Shown here: positions 41,060-50,947 of the stretch, piece after piece
Position numbering within the stretch: the stretch's first letter is position 1
Layout of the letters: every line of letters begins with the position of its first letter
From: CAIZWU01 sp942492905
GTDB taxonomy: Bacteria; Verrucomicrobiota; Verrucomicrobiia; Verrucomicrobiales; V1-33
DNA: 64,000 nt
Direction of reading: 5' to 3'
NCBI GenBank assembly: GCA_942492905.1
Contig: OW818657.1
Location: 2,418,001 to 2,482,000 of the forward strand
The notes under the pieces: model-generated
Databases searched by the model: none
What the model saw: the letters and a program-made list of their open reading frames with translations, nothing else
Told to the model about the DNA's origin: nothing
Position numbers and translations under genes: made by a program

Positions 41060-41908
41060 TCAGCCCTCTTTGCGGGCAGCCTGCATGGCGGCACCAATAG
41101 GGCGGAAGCCGGTTTCCAGCAAGTTGTTGTGCCGCCCGCCGGGGATTTCCTCAAAACTTGTGGTGGGGCCGGCCTCCGAGGTCAGGAGGCGGGCCATCCG
41201 GACCGGAATCACTTCATCGTCAGTGCCATGGAAGACCCACGCGTGGCCCCCACGCTGTCCCAAGCTGGCCAGCCCGGCGCGATTATCATACCGATGGGTT
41301 ACCAGCCATCCCAGTGGCACTTTGAACAATTCACGGCTCAAGTCCATGGTGCTGGTGAAGGGAGCCAGCAGCACCGCCCGGCGGATCCCATATTCCTCCG
41401 CCGCCATCAGTGCCACGGCCGCTCCCAGGGAATGCCCGAAGACGATTCCCCGGGTAGCCAGTCCCCCCGCTGGCAGCTGACATCGTTCCGCAATCAGAGG
41501 ACCCATCGCCCGCAGGCTCTCCTGGATGGTGCGGGGATGTGGTTTTCCCTCACAAATCCCGTAGCCCGGGTAGTCAAAATACACGAACGCATCGCGGTTC
41601 AGCCCGGCCAGCTCCGGCAGGCCCGCGAAGTCCAGGGCCATGCTGCCATTCCCGGCGGTCACGATCCATATCCGTTCCGGAGCGGTTCCGCCAGCCGGCC
41701 GGCGCAGCCAAGCGGTTTGCGGTCCCTGACTGGTGGTGAATTCCAGCCGCTCTCCGCCGTTCTCCAGAAACGAGGCCGTTTCCGCTTTTTGATACTGCTG
41801 AGGAAAATAAATAAACCGGCTCTGGAATGCCGCCAGCAAGCCCAACCCGGCCACCACCGTAACCACCGAAGTGCGGGTGAAGCGGCGGAGCAGGGAAGGC
41901 GGTTTCAT
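41060..41908 (-). CDS. Alpha/beta hydrolase with N-terminal membrane anchor
   Basis: The product is 282 residues. One hydrophobic segment at about 13-30 is followed by FIYFPQQYQKAE, typical of the 'YqkD/abhydrolase 13-like' group. The nucleophile elbow is IVFGHSLGAAVAL (serine at about 154), a likely acid is in VFHGTDDEVIP and the histidine in PGGRHNNLL. Substrate unknown. It is a single gene on the minus strand. Confidence 0.8.
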   Translation of the reverse strand: MKPPSLLRRFTRTSVVTVVAGLGLLAAFQSRFIYFPQQYQKAETASFLENGGERLEFTTSQGPQTAWLRRPAGGTAPERIWIVTAGNGSMALDFAGLPELAGLNRDAFVYFDYPGYGICEGKPHPRTIQESLRAMGPLIAERCQLPAGGLATRGIVFGHSLGAAVALMAAEEYGIRRAVLLAPFTSTMDLSRELFKVPLGWLVTHRYDNRAGLASLGQRGGHAWVFHGTDDEVIPVRMARLLTSEAGPTTSFEEIPGGRHNNLLETGFRPIGAAMQAARKEG

Positions 41909-42119
41909 TCCACATCATCCCGTGACCGCGGTGGCAGGCAAGCGCTGGATTGAAAGGCGCTCTGCGTCAGGGAGAAAACTGCCGGTGTGGCGGCCTGGGT
42001 TTGGCCGAGGCCGTGCCCTGAATTGATCATCGCCAAGTCAGCCGGGATGGATCAGGGTGAGGGGAGATTGACTTTCCTGCCAAATCCGGCAGGAAACGAA
42101 AATCTGGAAAATTAGTTTT

Positions 42120-42659
42120 TCAGGCATGCAGGACGTGGTGGACGGAAACGTCGTGGGCGGCGGAGGGCAGGGCCGGGAGGATTTGGCAGGTGAAACAGAT
42201 GCCGGCGGTGGGGACCGCCGGGGCGAGGGAGGCGAGGAAGCGGTCGTAGTAACCAGCCCCGTGACCCAGCCGCTCACCGGTGGTGGTGAAAGCGAGTCCT
42301 GGAACCAGGACCAGCCCCATGGAAGCGGCCGCGACAGGGGGGCTGAGCGAGGGATCGGGTTCGATGATGCCGAAGGGGCCGGGTCGCCACCGGTCAAGCT
42401 GGAGCGGCCGGTGCCAGGTCATGCTCCGGTCCGGATGGCAGAGGGGGAGAAGGAAGGTTTTGTCAGGAATCCGGAGCAGGGGCAGGAGGTCGGGTTCCGT
42501 GACGGTGGAGTGGAAAAGCGCGACAACAGAGGCCTGCTGGAAACAGGGCCAAGCGAGGAGTTCGTCGCGGAGGGTGGCGGAAGCGGTGGTTTTGGCCGCT
42601 TCCGGAAGGTGGCCCAGCACATTCCGGAGACGGTGGCGGAGGGCGGGTTTGTCAGGCAT
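42120..42659 (-). CDS. 5-formyltetrahydrofolate cyclo-ligase
   Basis: The product is 179 residues. It converts 5-formyl-THF to 5,10-methenyl-THF with ATP. The signature LGHGAGYYDRFLA (about 133-145) and LVLVPGLAFTTTGERLG are clear; the N-terminal K/R-rich ATP site is KPALRHRLRNVL. It starts 21 bases after the glycosyltransferase gene stops, so it is probably the last gene of that operon. Confidence 0.88.
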   Translation of the reverse strand: MPDKPALRHRLRNVLGHLPEAAKTTASATLRDELLAWPCFQQASVVALFHSTVTEPDLLPLLRIPDKTFLLPLCHPDRSMTWHRPLQLDRWRPGPFGIIEPDPSLSPPVAAASMGLVLVPGLAFTTTGERLGHGAGYYDRFLASLAPAVPTAGICFTCQILPALPSAAHDVSVHHVLHA

Positions 42660-42680
42660 GGCGGTGCCAGGCGGGTGGGT

Positions 42681-44609
42681 TCAGGGATTGAGCTGGAGAC
42701 GGCTGACCGACTCCGGAGCGAAACGATAGAGGTCATAACTGAGCATGGCTTCCATCCCCAGAACCGGTGGAAGGCGCTGCCAGCGGGGATCACCTGTGAC
42801 GGCCTGCAGCAGGACGGGGTTTTCCTGCGCCATGGCGGCGGGGCCGCGCAGAGAGAGGAAGAGGGGTTGCTGGCTCGTGATTGCAAGCTGGATCAGGGCT
42901 TCAAGGTCGGCAGGGGATTTGAGGAGACGCAGCCGAGGATCGTAGGACAGCATCTGGCGGGCGCCGTCCCCGAAGGAGGCCGTGAGGATTTTTGCATCAG
43001 CCTTCCCGAGGGCCGGGGCACTGCCCCGCATGGCGGCGACCACCTCGCGGATGGGCTGGCGGGGAATGTGCATCATTTTACCGAGGGCTGAGGCGGTGAA
43101 CAGGCTGAAGAGCACCGCAAAGATGAGGGGCAGGGAGGTGAGGGCGCGTGGCTGCAGGGCCATCAGTCCCCGGGCGGCCCACACGAGGCTGAGGGCGAAG
43201 AGGGGGAGCAGATAAAGCAGATACCAAGTCAGGAAAGGGGCTCCTGACAGGGCGTTGTGCACGATGGCGAGTCCGGCGGCGAGCAGGAGGGTGCCGGCGA
43301 TCAGGCGGGTGCGCCAGTCCTGACGCAACAAGGCACCCAGCCCCCCGAGCGAGAGCAGTGGAATGAGCCCGAAGACGATCCAGCCTTTCCAGGGGGCGGT
43401 GTCTGTTAGGTCGCTGAGGGCAATCCCGACGCTGGTGCCGGGAGGGTCTCCGGAGGGGCGCAGGCCGGTGACGAGGTGAGTCCAGAGATCGGTGAACCAG
43501 CCCAGGCCGATGGGGGCGTATTCGTTGGCGGATTTCAGATAGGCGGCGAGCTGGGGAACGTGGGGGCCGAGAATGAGGGCGGTGGGGATGAAGGAAAAGA
43601 TACCGGCCGTGATGAGCCGGGCCGCCCCCGCACGGCGGATGGTCCCGGGAGCCCCACTGCGCCAGATGACGAGCAGCGCCACCACATTTTGAGCGGCGAC
43701 CACATAGACGCTGCCGGCAAAGCAAAGCAGGAAGAGGGCCTGGGCGGCGGCGAAACCAAACCACCAGCGCCAGCGGTTGGTCTGAAGAGCCCGGACGAGA
43801 CAGAGCAGGCCAGCGGTGATGGCAAAAAGCATGGTGGAGTATCCCCGGATTTCCACACTCCAGCGGACATGCCAGGGATGCAGGGCAAGGATCAGCCCGG
43901 CGGCAAGCCCAGCCCGCGGACTTCCCAGCGCGGCGCCGAGGAGGACGAGGGTGCCGACCGTGAGGATGCCGCTGACAAAGGGAACCAACCGCAGTCCCGC
44001 TTCGGAGAAGGTGTCGTCTCCCGCGGAGTGGCCGCTGAGGAAATGGCCGAACCGGTTTTCAATGGAGGCCCAGATGTGGTGATTGCCTTTTTCGTTGAGG
44101 AAAATGGCTTCCGGCCAGGTGACGGCTTCGAAAGTCAGGCTCCCGTCCTCTGTGGGCTTGAACTCCCCCAGAACATAACTGCGGAGATGATATTCCTCAT
44201 CGTTCCAGAGGCTGTGATCCATTCTGGCATAACGGGGCCAAGCGGCGAGGAGGGTGGCTGCTACCGCAAAGCACCACGTCCAGCGCACGACCGTGCGTGA
44301 CGGTGGCTGAAGGTCGGGATACACGGCAGCCTGGGGAAGGGACCACCACTTCACCGTGGCCAGTCCCACAAGGGAGGCAAGAAACCCGGCGGCAGCGCCC
44401 CACCAGAGGCCGATTTGAATGTAATGTTCCAGCTTGAGGGATTTGCCCGAGGCCAGCCGTTTGACGATGCTGTCTTCCCAGGGACGTGGCCCTGCCATCA
44501 AGTAGATGGCCCACGTCACCGCCACGGCCAGCAAAGCGAAAACGACCCGGTAACTGGCAGGGTCACGTGATCCCTTGAACCGTTGGATGGTTTTCTTGAG
44601 ACGGATCAT
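42681..44609 (-). CDS. Large membrane glycosyltransferase (GT39/ArnT-like, GT-C fold)
   Basis: The product is 642 residues with about 11-12 membrane helices. After the first two helices, an external loop carries the acidic motif HSLWNDEEYHLR, the usual place of the catalytic Asp/Glu in GT-C enzymes. WHVRWSVEIRGYSTML is the 'R-Y/E' motif seen in ArnT/PMT-like members. The sugar donor is probably a polyprenyl-phosphate sugar. The ATG at 44609 overlaps the stop of the pseudopilin gene (TGATG), so the two are translationally coupled. A start at 44636 is possible but would overlap more. Confidence 0.8.
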   Translation of the reverse strand: MIRLKKTIQRFKGSRDPASYRVVFALLAVAVTWAIYLMAGPRPWEDSIVKRLASGKSLKLEHYIQIGLWWGAAAGFLASLVGLATVKWWSLPQAAVYPDLQPPSRTVVRWTWCFAVAATLLAAWPRYARMDHSLWNDEEYHLRSYVLGEFKPTEDGSLTFEAVTWPEAIFLNEKGNHHIWASIENRFGHFLSGHSAGDDTFSEAGLRLVPFVSGILTVGTLVLLGAALGSPRAGLAAGLILALHPWHVRWSVEIRGYSTMLFAITAGLLCLVRALQTNRWRWWFGFAAAQALFLLCFAGSVYVVAAQNVVALLVIWRSGAPGTIRRAGAARLITAGIFSFIPTALILGPHVPQLAAYLKSANEYAPIGLGWFTDLWTHLVTGLRPSGDPPGTSVGIALSDLTDTAPWKGWIVFGLIPLLSLGGLGALLRQDWRTRLIAGTLLLAAGLAIVHNALSGAPFLTWYLLYLLPLFALSLVWAARGLMALQPRALTSLPLIFAVLFSLFTASALGKMMHIPRQPIREVVAAMRGSAPALGKADAKILTASFGDGARQMLSYDPRLRLLKSPADLEALIQLAITSQQPLFLSLRGPAAMAQENPVLLQAVTGDPRWQRLPPVLGMEAMLSYDLYRFAPESVSRLQLNP

Positions 44610-45259
44610 CAGTCCGTTCCCCAGCTCGCGATCCATTCTTTCTGCGATTCAGGATCATCCAGCGGTTTATCCAAGGCGCCGAATGACCAGACTTCGTAAT
44701 CCGCATCCGAGTGGACAAGGTCGATGTTGGAGATGCGCCGGTTGCGGTCCTTGATCGATTTTACGTATTGAAAAGGTTTGCGCCATCCATCAATCATGAA
44801 AAAGGTGCCGTCGGCGGCGACATCCACCATGCCTTTCTTTTTCTTGGCTTGGATATCCCCGGGTGACGGAGGGGTGACTTCCTCCCAGTAAACGGTGCCA
44901 CTGGAACCCACTTTACCTGTGGAGGCGATGCCCCCGCCCTTGATGGCGCTGTTGCCGTCGCCGGTCAGAATCTGATAGATCATCCGGGCTCCGCCTACCT
45001 TGTAACTCACTCCCCCGATATCGGTGGTGTCCTCCTGCCCAAGGGCTTCGGGATATTCCCCGTTATCGTTTTTATAGCTCTCAATGCCCAGTTGAATGCC
45101 GGCCAGACGGGCGATGGTGTTCTTTTTGGCCGCCTTGTTGGTGGCAAGTTTGAACATGCCAAAACTCATGGCGGCGAGCATCCCGATGATGGTGATCACG
45201 GTCATGATCTCAACCAAGGTAAAGGCCTTGGAGGTTGAACGAAGCGGCCGGGTTTTCAT
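44609..45259 (-). CDS. Type II secretion/type IV pilus pseudopilin (GspG-like)
   Basis: The product is 216 residues. The prepilin motif is SKAFTLVEIMTVITIIGMLAAMSFGMF (about 10-36), with cleavage before the phenylalanine and the glutamate at +5. Next comes LAGIQLGIESYKNDNGEYPEALG, typical of GspG. The C-terminal domain is longer than in classical GspG (about 145 residues) and includes a low-complexity insert (GGGIASTGKVGSSG). It lies 56 bases after the GspF gene. Confidence 0.88.
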   Translation of the reverse strand: MKTRPLRSTSKAFTLVEIMTVITIIGMLAAMSFGMFKLATNKAAKKNTIARLAGIQLGIESYKNDNGEYPEALGQEDTTDIGGVSYKVGGARMIYQILTGDGNSAIKGGGIASTGKVGSSGTVYWEEVTPPSPGDIQAKKKKGMVDVAADGTFFMIDGWRKPFQYVKSIKDRNRRISNIDLVHSDADYEVWSFGALDKPLDDPESQKEWIASWGTD

Positions 45260-45315
45260 GGCAGGTGGGGGGTAGGGGGAGTTGTATATCGGATACAGCG
45301 GTGTCGTGGACCGGA

Positions 45316-46581
45316 TCAGCCTTGGAACTTGGTGATGACGGTGATGAGCGGCTGGAAGAGCGCCAGCACGATAACCGCCACGATGACGGCGAGCACCACA
45401 ATCATGATTGGTTCCAGCAACGAGGTCAGGGCAGTTACCGAGTTGTCTACTTCATCATCATAAACGTCGGCAATTTTCAGCAACATCTCGGGCAACTGAC
45501 CGGTTTCCTCGCCCACTTCGATCATACTGATCACCATGGGAGGGAAGATTTTCGAAGCATTGAGAGGAGCGACCATCGACTCACCTTCCTTGACGGCATC
45601 ATGGACGCGCATGATGGCGTCGGAGACGGTCAGGTTGCCGGCGGTGTCGCGGGTAATGTTCAAAGCCTGCAGAATCGGCACCCCGGAGGTCACCAGAGTG
45701 CCCAGTGTGCGGGTGAAGCGGGCCACGGCGCTTTTGAGGAGCACGGAGCCGAAAAGAGGGAGCTTCAGGACCAGTTTATCGAGGGTTTTGCGACCGCCAG
45801 CGGTGGCGGCGTAAGCCTTGCCCCCGAAGACGGCGAGCACGATGGCGCCGGCGATGATCAGGAAGTTATTCTTCATGAAATCGCTGGCCCCGATGACTGC
45901 TTTGGTGAGGACCGGCATGGACTCCGCGCCGCCTTCCACCATGCTTTCAAAGATCGCGGTGAATTTAGGGACGATGTAGACGAGGAGGAAAACCACGATG
46001 CCGACGGCGATCAGAACGACGATGACCGGGTAGGTCATGGCGGAAATGATCTTGTTCTTCAGTTTGTTGGCTTTTTCCTGGTATTCCGCGAGCCGGTTGA
46101 GCACGAGTTCGAGCACCCCGCCGAGTTCCCCGGCCTTGACCATATTGACATACAGCTTGTTGAAGATCTTGGGGTGTTGGGCAAGGCTTTCCGAGAAAGT
46201 GGAACCCGTCTGGACCGAATCGGCGAGAGCGTTGACCGTGCTTTTGAGGACGGGGTTGGGTTCCTGGTTGCCCAGAACGGTCAGACCGCGCAGCAGGGGC
46301 AACCCGGAATCGATCAGGGTGGCCAGCTGACGGGTGAAAATCATCAGGTTCTTGCTCTTGATCTTTCCGGTGACCTTTTTGGGAGCTTTGGCCTGGCGCC
46401 TTTTGGCAGCTTTGGCTTTTTGTTTGACCGCTGCCGTGAGCTGTCCTTCCGGAGCCACCTGGGTGGGGAAGAGGCCCATGCCTTTCAGTTTGGCGGACGC
46501 ATCGTCGCGGTTGCCGGCGTCGACGGTGCCGGCGGTTTCCTCGCCTTTGGCGTTTAGTGCAATGTATTCAAACTTGGCCAT
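45316..46581 (-). CDS. Type II secretion/type IV pilus inner-membrane platform protein
   Basis: The product is 421 residues. Two T2SSF domains are separated by three membrane helices: LMIFTRQLATLIDSGLPLLRGLTVL (about 80-104) and FTRTLGTLVTSGVPILQALNITRDT (about 285-310), each followed by the helices typical of GspF/PilC (PVIVVLIAVGIVVFLLVYIVP; LLEPIMIVVLAVIVAVIVLALFQPL). It anchors the assembly ATPase to the pseudopilus. It lies between the second ATPase and the pseudopilin gene. Confidence 0.92.
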   Translation of the reverse strand: MAKFEYIALNAKGEETAGTVDAGNRDDASAKLKGMGLFPTQVAPEGQLTAAVKQKAKAAKRRQAKAPKKVTGKIKSKNLMIFTRQLATLIDSGLPLLRGLTVLGNQEPNPVLKSTVNALADSVQTGSTFSESLAQHPKIFNKLYVNMVKAGELGGVLELVLNRLAEYQEKANKLKNKIISAMTYPVIVVLIAVGIVVFLLVYIVPKFTAIFESMVEGGAESMPVLTKAVIGASDFMKNNFLIIAGAIVLAVFGGKAYAATAGGRKTLDKLVLKLPLFGSVLLKSAVARFTRTLGTLVTSGVPILQALNITRDTAGNLTVSDAIMRVHDAVKEGESMVAPLNASKIFPPMVISMIEVGEETGQLPEMLLKIADVYDDEVDNSVTALTSLLEPIMIVVLAVIVAVIVLALFQPLITVITKFQG

Positions 46582-46687
46582 GTGGTCACTTTTTGGAAGG
46601 GATTGTGGAAGGGATTAACGGAACCGCCGGGTTTTGTCATTGGGAAAAACCGGAAGTGACGCTGAATCGCAAAATTCGGGAGAAAAA

Positions 46688-48352
46688 TCAGGTGTATTTG
46701 AGAACTTCTTCGATGGTGGTGCTGCCTTCGTAGATGCAGTCCAAACCGTAATCGCGGAGCGTGATCATCCCGAGCTCGACTGCTTTCTGCTTGAGAACGA
46801 TCGAAGGGGCTTTTTCAATGACCATGTCACGGAGCACGTCATTCATATCGAGCAGCTCGTAGAGACCGCGGCGGCCGCGGTAGCCGGAGTTGCCGCAGTC
46901 TTCGCAGCCGCGTCCGGTGTAGAAGTGTTTGTCCCCGATTTCATGGGCCGAAAGCCCAAGTTGGGTGAGGATGGATTCATTCGGCTCGTAGGGCACCCGG
47001 CAGGATTTGCAGATGGTGCGGACGAGACGCTGGGCCAGTACTGCTTCCAGAGTGGCGGCGACGAGGAAGGGCTCGCACCCCATGTCAATCAGACGGGTCA
47101 CCGCCCCGGGAGCATCGTTGGTGTGCAGGGTGGAGAGCACCAAGTGACCGGTCAGAGCGGCTTGAATGGCGATAGTGGCGGTTTCCACGTCGCGCATTTC
47201 CCCGACCATGATGCGGTCCGGATCCTGACGGAGGAAGGCCCGGAGGACACGCTGGAAGGTCACCCCGATGGCTTCGTTGACGGGAACCTGCTGAATACCG
47301 TCGATTTCGTATTCGACCGGATCTTCCACGGTCAGAAGTTTCGAGTCCACCTGATTCACCTTCTTGATCGCGGCGTAGAGGGTGGTGGTTTTGCCGGCAC
47401 CGGTGGGGCCGGTACAGATGAAGATCCCGTTCGGTTTGTTGACCGTGTCGATGATGTATTCGTAAAGCTTGGGGGCAAACCCGAGGTTTTCGAGATCAAG
47501 ATTGACGCTGGAGCGGTCAAGCACGCGCAGCACGACGGACTCGCCATGAATGGTGGGCAGGGTGCTGACGCGCATGTCGATGCCGCGGCCTCCAATCGTT
47601 TTCATCAGGCGTCCATCCTGGGGGATGCGGCGCTCCGCGATATTGAGGTTCGCCATCACCTTGATACGGGAAGTGATGACGGGTCCGAGGTGAGCCGGAG
47701 GAGGAGCCATTTCCAAGAGGGCTCCGTCCACGCGATACCGGATTTTGAAGTCGTTTTCGAAGGGTTCGAAGTGGATGTCGGACGCCTTTTGTTTCACCGC
47801 CTGGAACAGGACGAGATCGACATACCGCACAATCGGGGCGGCATTGACTTCGGCTTCGGCGACCACGCCGTCCTTGGGATTGACGTTGATGCCGGCAAGG
47901 ATGTCCTCCATGCCTTCGGCTTCGGCGGCGTAGGAGGTGTTGATCAACTCCTCCACGCGGTCGGTATCGGCAACGACCACGACGATATTCTTGCCGAGGG
48001 CGAAACGGAGATCTTCCGCGTTCTGGGGATTCAGGGGATCCAGCAGGGCAACGTGCAGGCCTTGTTCGTCAAAATTGACAGGGATCGCTCCGTGCATGCG
48101 GGCAGCGGCGGCGGGCACGAGGTCGAGCAGGGCGCGGGGTGGATCGTAGCGCCGAAGATCGACATATTCGGCGCCGAGTTCCTCCGCGATGAGGCGGTAG
48201 ACATCAGCCTCGCTCTCCACATAACCGTAGTCAGTGAGGAGACGTTTGATGTCCTTGCCTGAAGAAGAGACCTCCTCCATGAGCTCGGCGGCCTGCAGTT
48301 CATCAAGCAGGGAGCGGGACTGAAAAAGATCCAGGACGAATTGGGGATTCAT
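46688..48352 (-). CDS. GspE/PilB assembly ATPase, second copy
   Basis: The product is 554 residues. An N-terminal MshEN-like domain (about 1-150) precedes the ATPase: Walker A GPTGAGKTTTL, Asp box TVEDPVEYEIDGIQQVPV, Walker B IMVGEMRDVETA, and the His box LSTLHTNDAPGAVTRLIDMG. The zinc tetracysteine motif CKSC...CEDCGNSGYRGRRG is present. All catalytic motifs are intact. It starts 33 bases after the first ATPase gene stops. Confidence 0.93.
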   Translation of the reverse strand: MNPQFVLDLFQSRSLLDELQAAELMEEVSSSGKDIKRLLTDYGYVESEADVYRLIAEELGAEYVDLRRYDPPRALLDLVPAAAARMHGAIPVNFDEQGLHVALLDPLNPQNAEDLRFALGKNIVVVVADTDRVEELINTSYAAEAEGMEDILAGINVNPKDGVVAEAEVNAAPIVRYVDLVLFQAVKQKASDIHFEPFENDFKIRYRVDGALLEMAPPPAHLGPVITSRIKVMANLNIAERRIPQDGRLMKTIGGRGIDMRVSTLPTIHGESVVLRVLDRSSVNLDLENLGFAPKLYEYIIDTVNKPNGIFICTGPTGAGKTTTLYAAIKKVNQVDSKLLTVEDPVEYEIDGIQQVPVNEAIGVTFQRVLRAFLRQDPDRIMVGEMRDVETATIAIQAALTGHLVLSTLHTNDAPGAVTRLIDMGCEPFLVAATLEAVLAQRLVRTICKSCRVPYEPNESILTQLGLSAHEIGDKHFYTGRGCEDCGNSGYRGRRGLYELLDMNDVLRDMVIEKAPSIVLKQKAVELGMITLRDYGLDCIYEGSTTIEEVLKYT

Positions 48353-48385
48353 GAAAAGCGTGGAAAAGAGGTGGATGAAGGCGGC

Positions 48386-50038
48386 TTAACTATCGGCCAT
48401 GGTGCTTTCGATGGCTTCGGCGGCGGTGGTGAGACCGGCGAGTACCTTGCGGATGGCATCTTCGCGAAGGGTGCGCATGCCCAACTCGCGGGCACGGCGG
48501 CGGAGCTGCGGGGTCGAAATCTGTTCGTTGATCATGTGGCGGACCTGATCGTCCACCTTGAAGATTTCCACGATACACATCCGGCCGCGGTAGCCGGTGT
48601 TGCGGCATTTGCCGCAGCCGACCGGCACCATGATCTTGGAGTCGGACAGGCGGCTGACATCAAGGCCAAGAGCGCGGATTTCCTTGTCGGTCAATTCGCC
48701 TGGTTGTTTGCATTCGGCGCAAAGCTTGCGGACGAGGCGCTGGGCCATCATGGCCCGGACCGCGGTCGCGATGAGGAACGGCTTGACCTGCAGGTTGGTC
48801 ATACGGGCGACGGCTCCGGGGGCATCATTGGTGTGAAGCGTGGAAAGCACCAAGTGACCGGTCAGCGCGGCGTTGATGGCGATCTGAGCGGTCTCCGGAT
48901 CCCGGATTTCCCCGATCATGATGATGTTCGGTGCCTGACGCAGCATGGAGCGCAGGGCGGAGGCAAAGGTCATGCCGACGTCTTCCCGGACCGGAACCTG
49001 ATTGATGCCGCTCAGGGTATATTCGACGGGGTCTTCCACCGTGATGATCTTGCGGTCAGGGCGGTTTACGGTATTCAAACAGGCATACAACGTGGTCGTT
49101 TTCCCGGAGCCGGTAGGACCGGTGACGAGAATGATGCCGTCCGGCAGGGCCAGCAATTCGTTGAAATTCGTCAAGTCGTCGCTGTAGAAGCCAAGGTCGG
49201 ACAGGCCGAGCAAAATGCTGCTGCGGTCCAAAATACGCATGACGACGCTTTCCCCGTGGCTGGTGGGCACGGTGGATACACGAAGATCGATGTTTTTATT
49301 GCCGATTTTGGTCTGGATACGTCCATCCTGGGGGACGCGGCGCTCATCGATCGACATCGCGCCGGTCATGATCTTGATACGGGCCAGCATCGGCGCATGC
49401 AGGTGCTTCGGATGGGAGGCCACCTCCTGCAGCACCCCGTCAATGCGATAACGGACCCGCAGCCGCTTATCCATGGGTTCCACGTGAATGTCGGACGCAC
49501 GGTTGGTGACGGCCTCGGTCAGCATTTCCATCACCAGACGGATGATCGGGGCATCGTCCTCCCCCGCTACTTCGCCGGTCATGGTGGCGATTTCCTTCTC
49601 CTTCTCCACCCCGTAAACGTCGGTGATGAAGGCTTCGATCTGCGATTTTTGAGCGCAGTAGAAATCCAGCGGATAGGTGGAAAGCAGGTGAGGCAGACTG
49701 TCCATGGCCTCGAAATCCATCGGATCCGCCACAGCCAGAACGAGACGGCCATTATCGAGCCCCACCGGAATGACGTTGTATTTGGCGGCGATGTCAGGGG
49801 TCACCTGTTCCAGGACAAACGGATCCGGCACAAATCCGGCGAGGTCGACAAATTCCATGCCGGCATCGACCGCCATGGTTTGGGCCACGATATCTTCCGA
49901 CACCCGCTTATTCTCGACCAGAAAGTCGAGCGTAGTCTGGGTGCCACGTTTAGCGGCGCTGGCCTGGACGATGTTGTCCGGCGTAATATAGCCGGCGTCC
50001 TGCAAGAGTTCGAGCAAGTGGTCTTCGTTGGAATACAC
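48386..50038 (-). CDS. GspE/PilB assembly ATPase, first copy
   Basis: The product is 550 residues with an MshEN-like N-terminus (MYSNEDHLLELLQDAGYITPDNIVQA). Walker A GPTGSGKTTTLYA, TVEDPVEYTLSGINQVPV, Walker B IMIGEIRDPETAQ and LSTLHTNDAPGAVARMTN are intact, as is the tetracysteine CAEC...CGKCRNTGYRGRM. It is the first gene of the secretion/pilus operon. It is similar throughout to the gene after it but clearly diverged, so the duplication is old. Confidence 0.93.
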   Translation of the reverse strand: MYSNEDHLLELLQDAGYITPDNIVQASAAKRGTQTTLDFLVENKRVSEDIVAQTMAVDAGMEFVDLAGFVPDPFVLEQVTPDIAAKYNVIPVGLDNGRLVLAVADPMDFEAMDSLPHLLSTYPLDFYCAQKSQIEAFITDVYGVEKEKEIATMTGEVAGEDDAPIIRLVMEMLTEAVTNRASDIHVEPMDKRLRVRYRIDGVLQEVASHPKHLHAPMLARIKIMTGAMSIDERRVPQDGRIQTKIGNKNIDLRVSTVPTSHGESVVMRILDRSSILLGLSDLGFYSDDLTNFNELLALPDGIILVTGPTGSGKTTTLYACLNTVNRPDRKIITVEDPVEYTLSGINQVPVREDVGMTFASALRSMLRQAPNIIMIGEIRDPETAQIAINAALTGHLVLSTLHTNDAPGAVARMTNLQVKPFLIATAVRAMMAQRLVRKLCAECKQPGELTDKEIRALGLDVSRLSDSKIMVPVGCGKCRNTGYRGRMCIVEIFKVDDQVRHMINEQISTPQLRRRARELGMRTLREDAIRKVLAGLTTAAEAIESTMADS

Positions 50039-50167
50039 GGTAAATTCTCCTTAAAGGATGGGTGTTTGCCTGATGCTGGCATCAGGTGCAAGTCTTGAAT
50101 GTCTTATTTTTAAATCTCTTTGATTTCCGGGGATGGAAGATTAATCCAGCGTGAAATCTTTCCGAAT

Positions 50168-50821
50168 TCAAATATATTCGACGACTCCCTCCGCTGGCCA
50201 GCGGACTTTTGGGGCATCTGCATATTTATCCGAAGGGGAACGGTAACCGACGGGACAAAGCACTGCGGCTTTCAGCCCGCGTTCCGGCAGGCCCAGTTCG
50301 GCATTCAGGGCATCAGGCACGAACCCTTCCATCGGGCAGGCGTCCACTCCGAGGATCGCGGCACTCAGCATGAGCTGGCCCAGGGCGATGTAGGCTTGCC
50401 GGGCCGCCCATTCCGGCAGCATTGCCCCGATGGGACCATCGCCGAGGACACTGCCTGCGATGATATCGCGGTAACCCTTCAGGGCTTCCTCGGGAGCGCC
50501 GCGCAGGGCTGCGGTCAGTCCGATGAATTTGTCAATATAGGCGGCATCCATCTCCTGTTTGGCGCAGAGGACCACCAGATGCGAGCAATCCGTCACCTGG
50601 CTCTGGCCCCAGCAGTGGGGGCGCAGGCGCTCTTTCACTTCCTGCGTGGTAATCACCAGAAACTTCCAGGGCTGAAGGCCGAAGGAGGATGGCGTCAGGA
50701 TCAGCGACTCCTCAAGGGTTGCCCAAAGATCGTCCGGAATCCTGCGGGAGCTGTCGAAGGCTTTGGTCGCGTAGCGCCAATTCAAGGCGGCGAGGAGGGT
50801 TTCAGGCGGGATGGTGGGCAT
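50168..50821 (-). CDS. NAD(P)H-dependent nitroreductase-family oxidoreductase
   Basis: The product is 217 residues. The FMN-binding nitroreductase pattern is present: ALNWRYATKAFDSSRRIPDDLWATLEESLILTPSSFGLQPWKFLVI, then AARQAYIALGQLMLSAAILGVDACPMEGFVPDAL and LPERGLKAAVLCPVGYRSPSDKYA. It is of the NfsB/dihydropteridine-reductase type, which uses NAD(P)H. The ATG at 50821 is chosen from the family start. It is divergent from nrtR across the putative operator, so it may belong to the same regulon. Confidence 0.88.
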   Translation of the reverse strand: MPTIPPETLLAALNWRYATKAFDSSRRIPDDLWATLEESLILTPSSFGLQPWKFLVITTQEVKERLRPHCWGQSQVTDCSHLVVLCAKQEMDAAYIDKFIGLTAALRGAPEEALKGYRDIIAGSVLGDGPIGAMLPEWAARQAYIALGQLMLSAAILGVDACPMEGFVPDALNAELGLPERGLKAAVLCPVGYRSPSDKYADAPKVRWPAEGVVEYI

Positions 50822-50947
50822 AAACGAACCCCGTCCTAAGCGGAAAGCCGTGGATACGCAACTGCCGTGGTGAGGCAAAATCACCTCACGCTCCGGGTGG
50901 GCCGGCCCATCCGCCTGACGGAACCATTTGAAAAAGCGGATTGACAA

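Noticed and set aside
46688..50038. A frameshifted single ATPase in place of two genes
   Set aside because: Both frames are full length, start and stop cleanly and contain a complete set of motifs.
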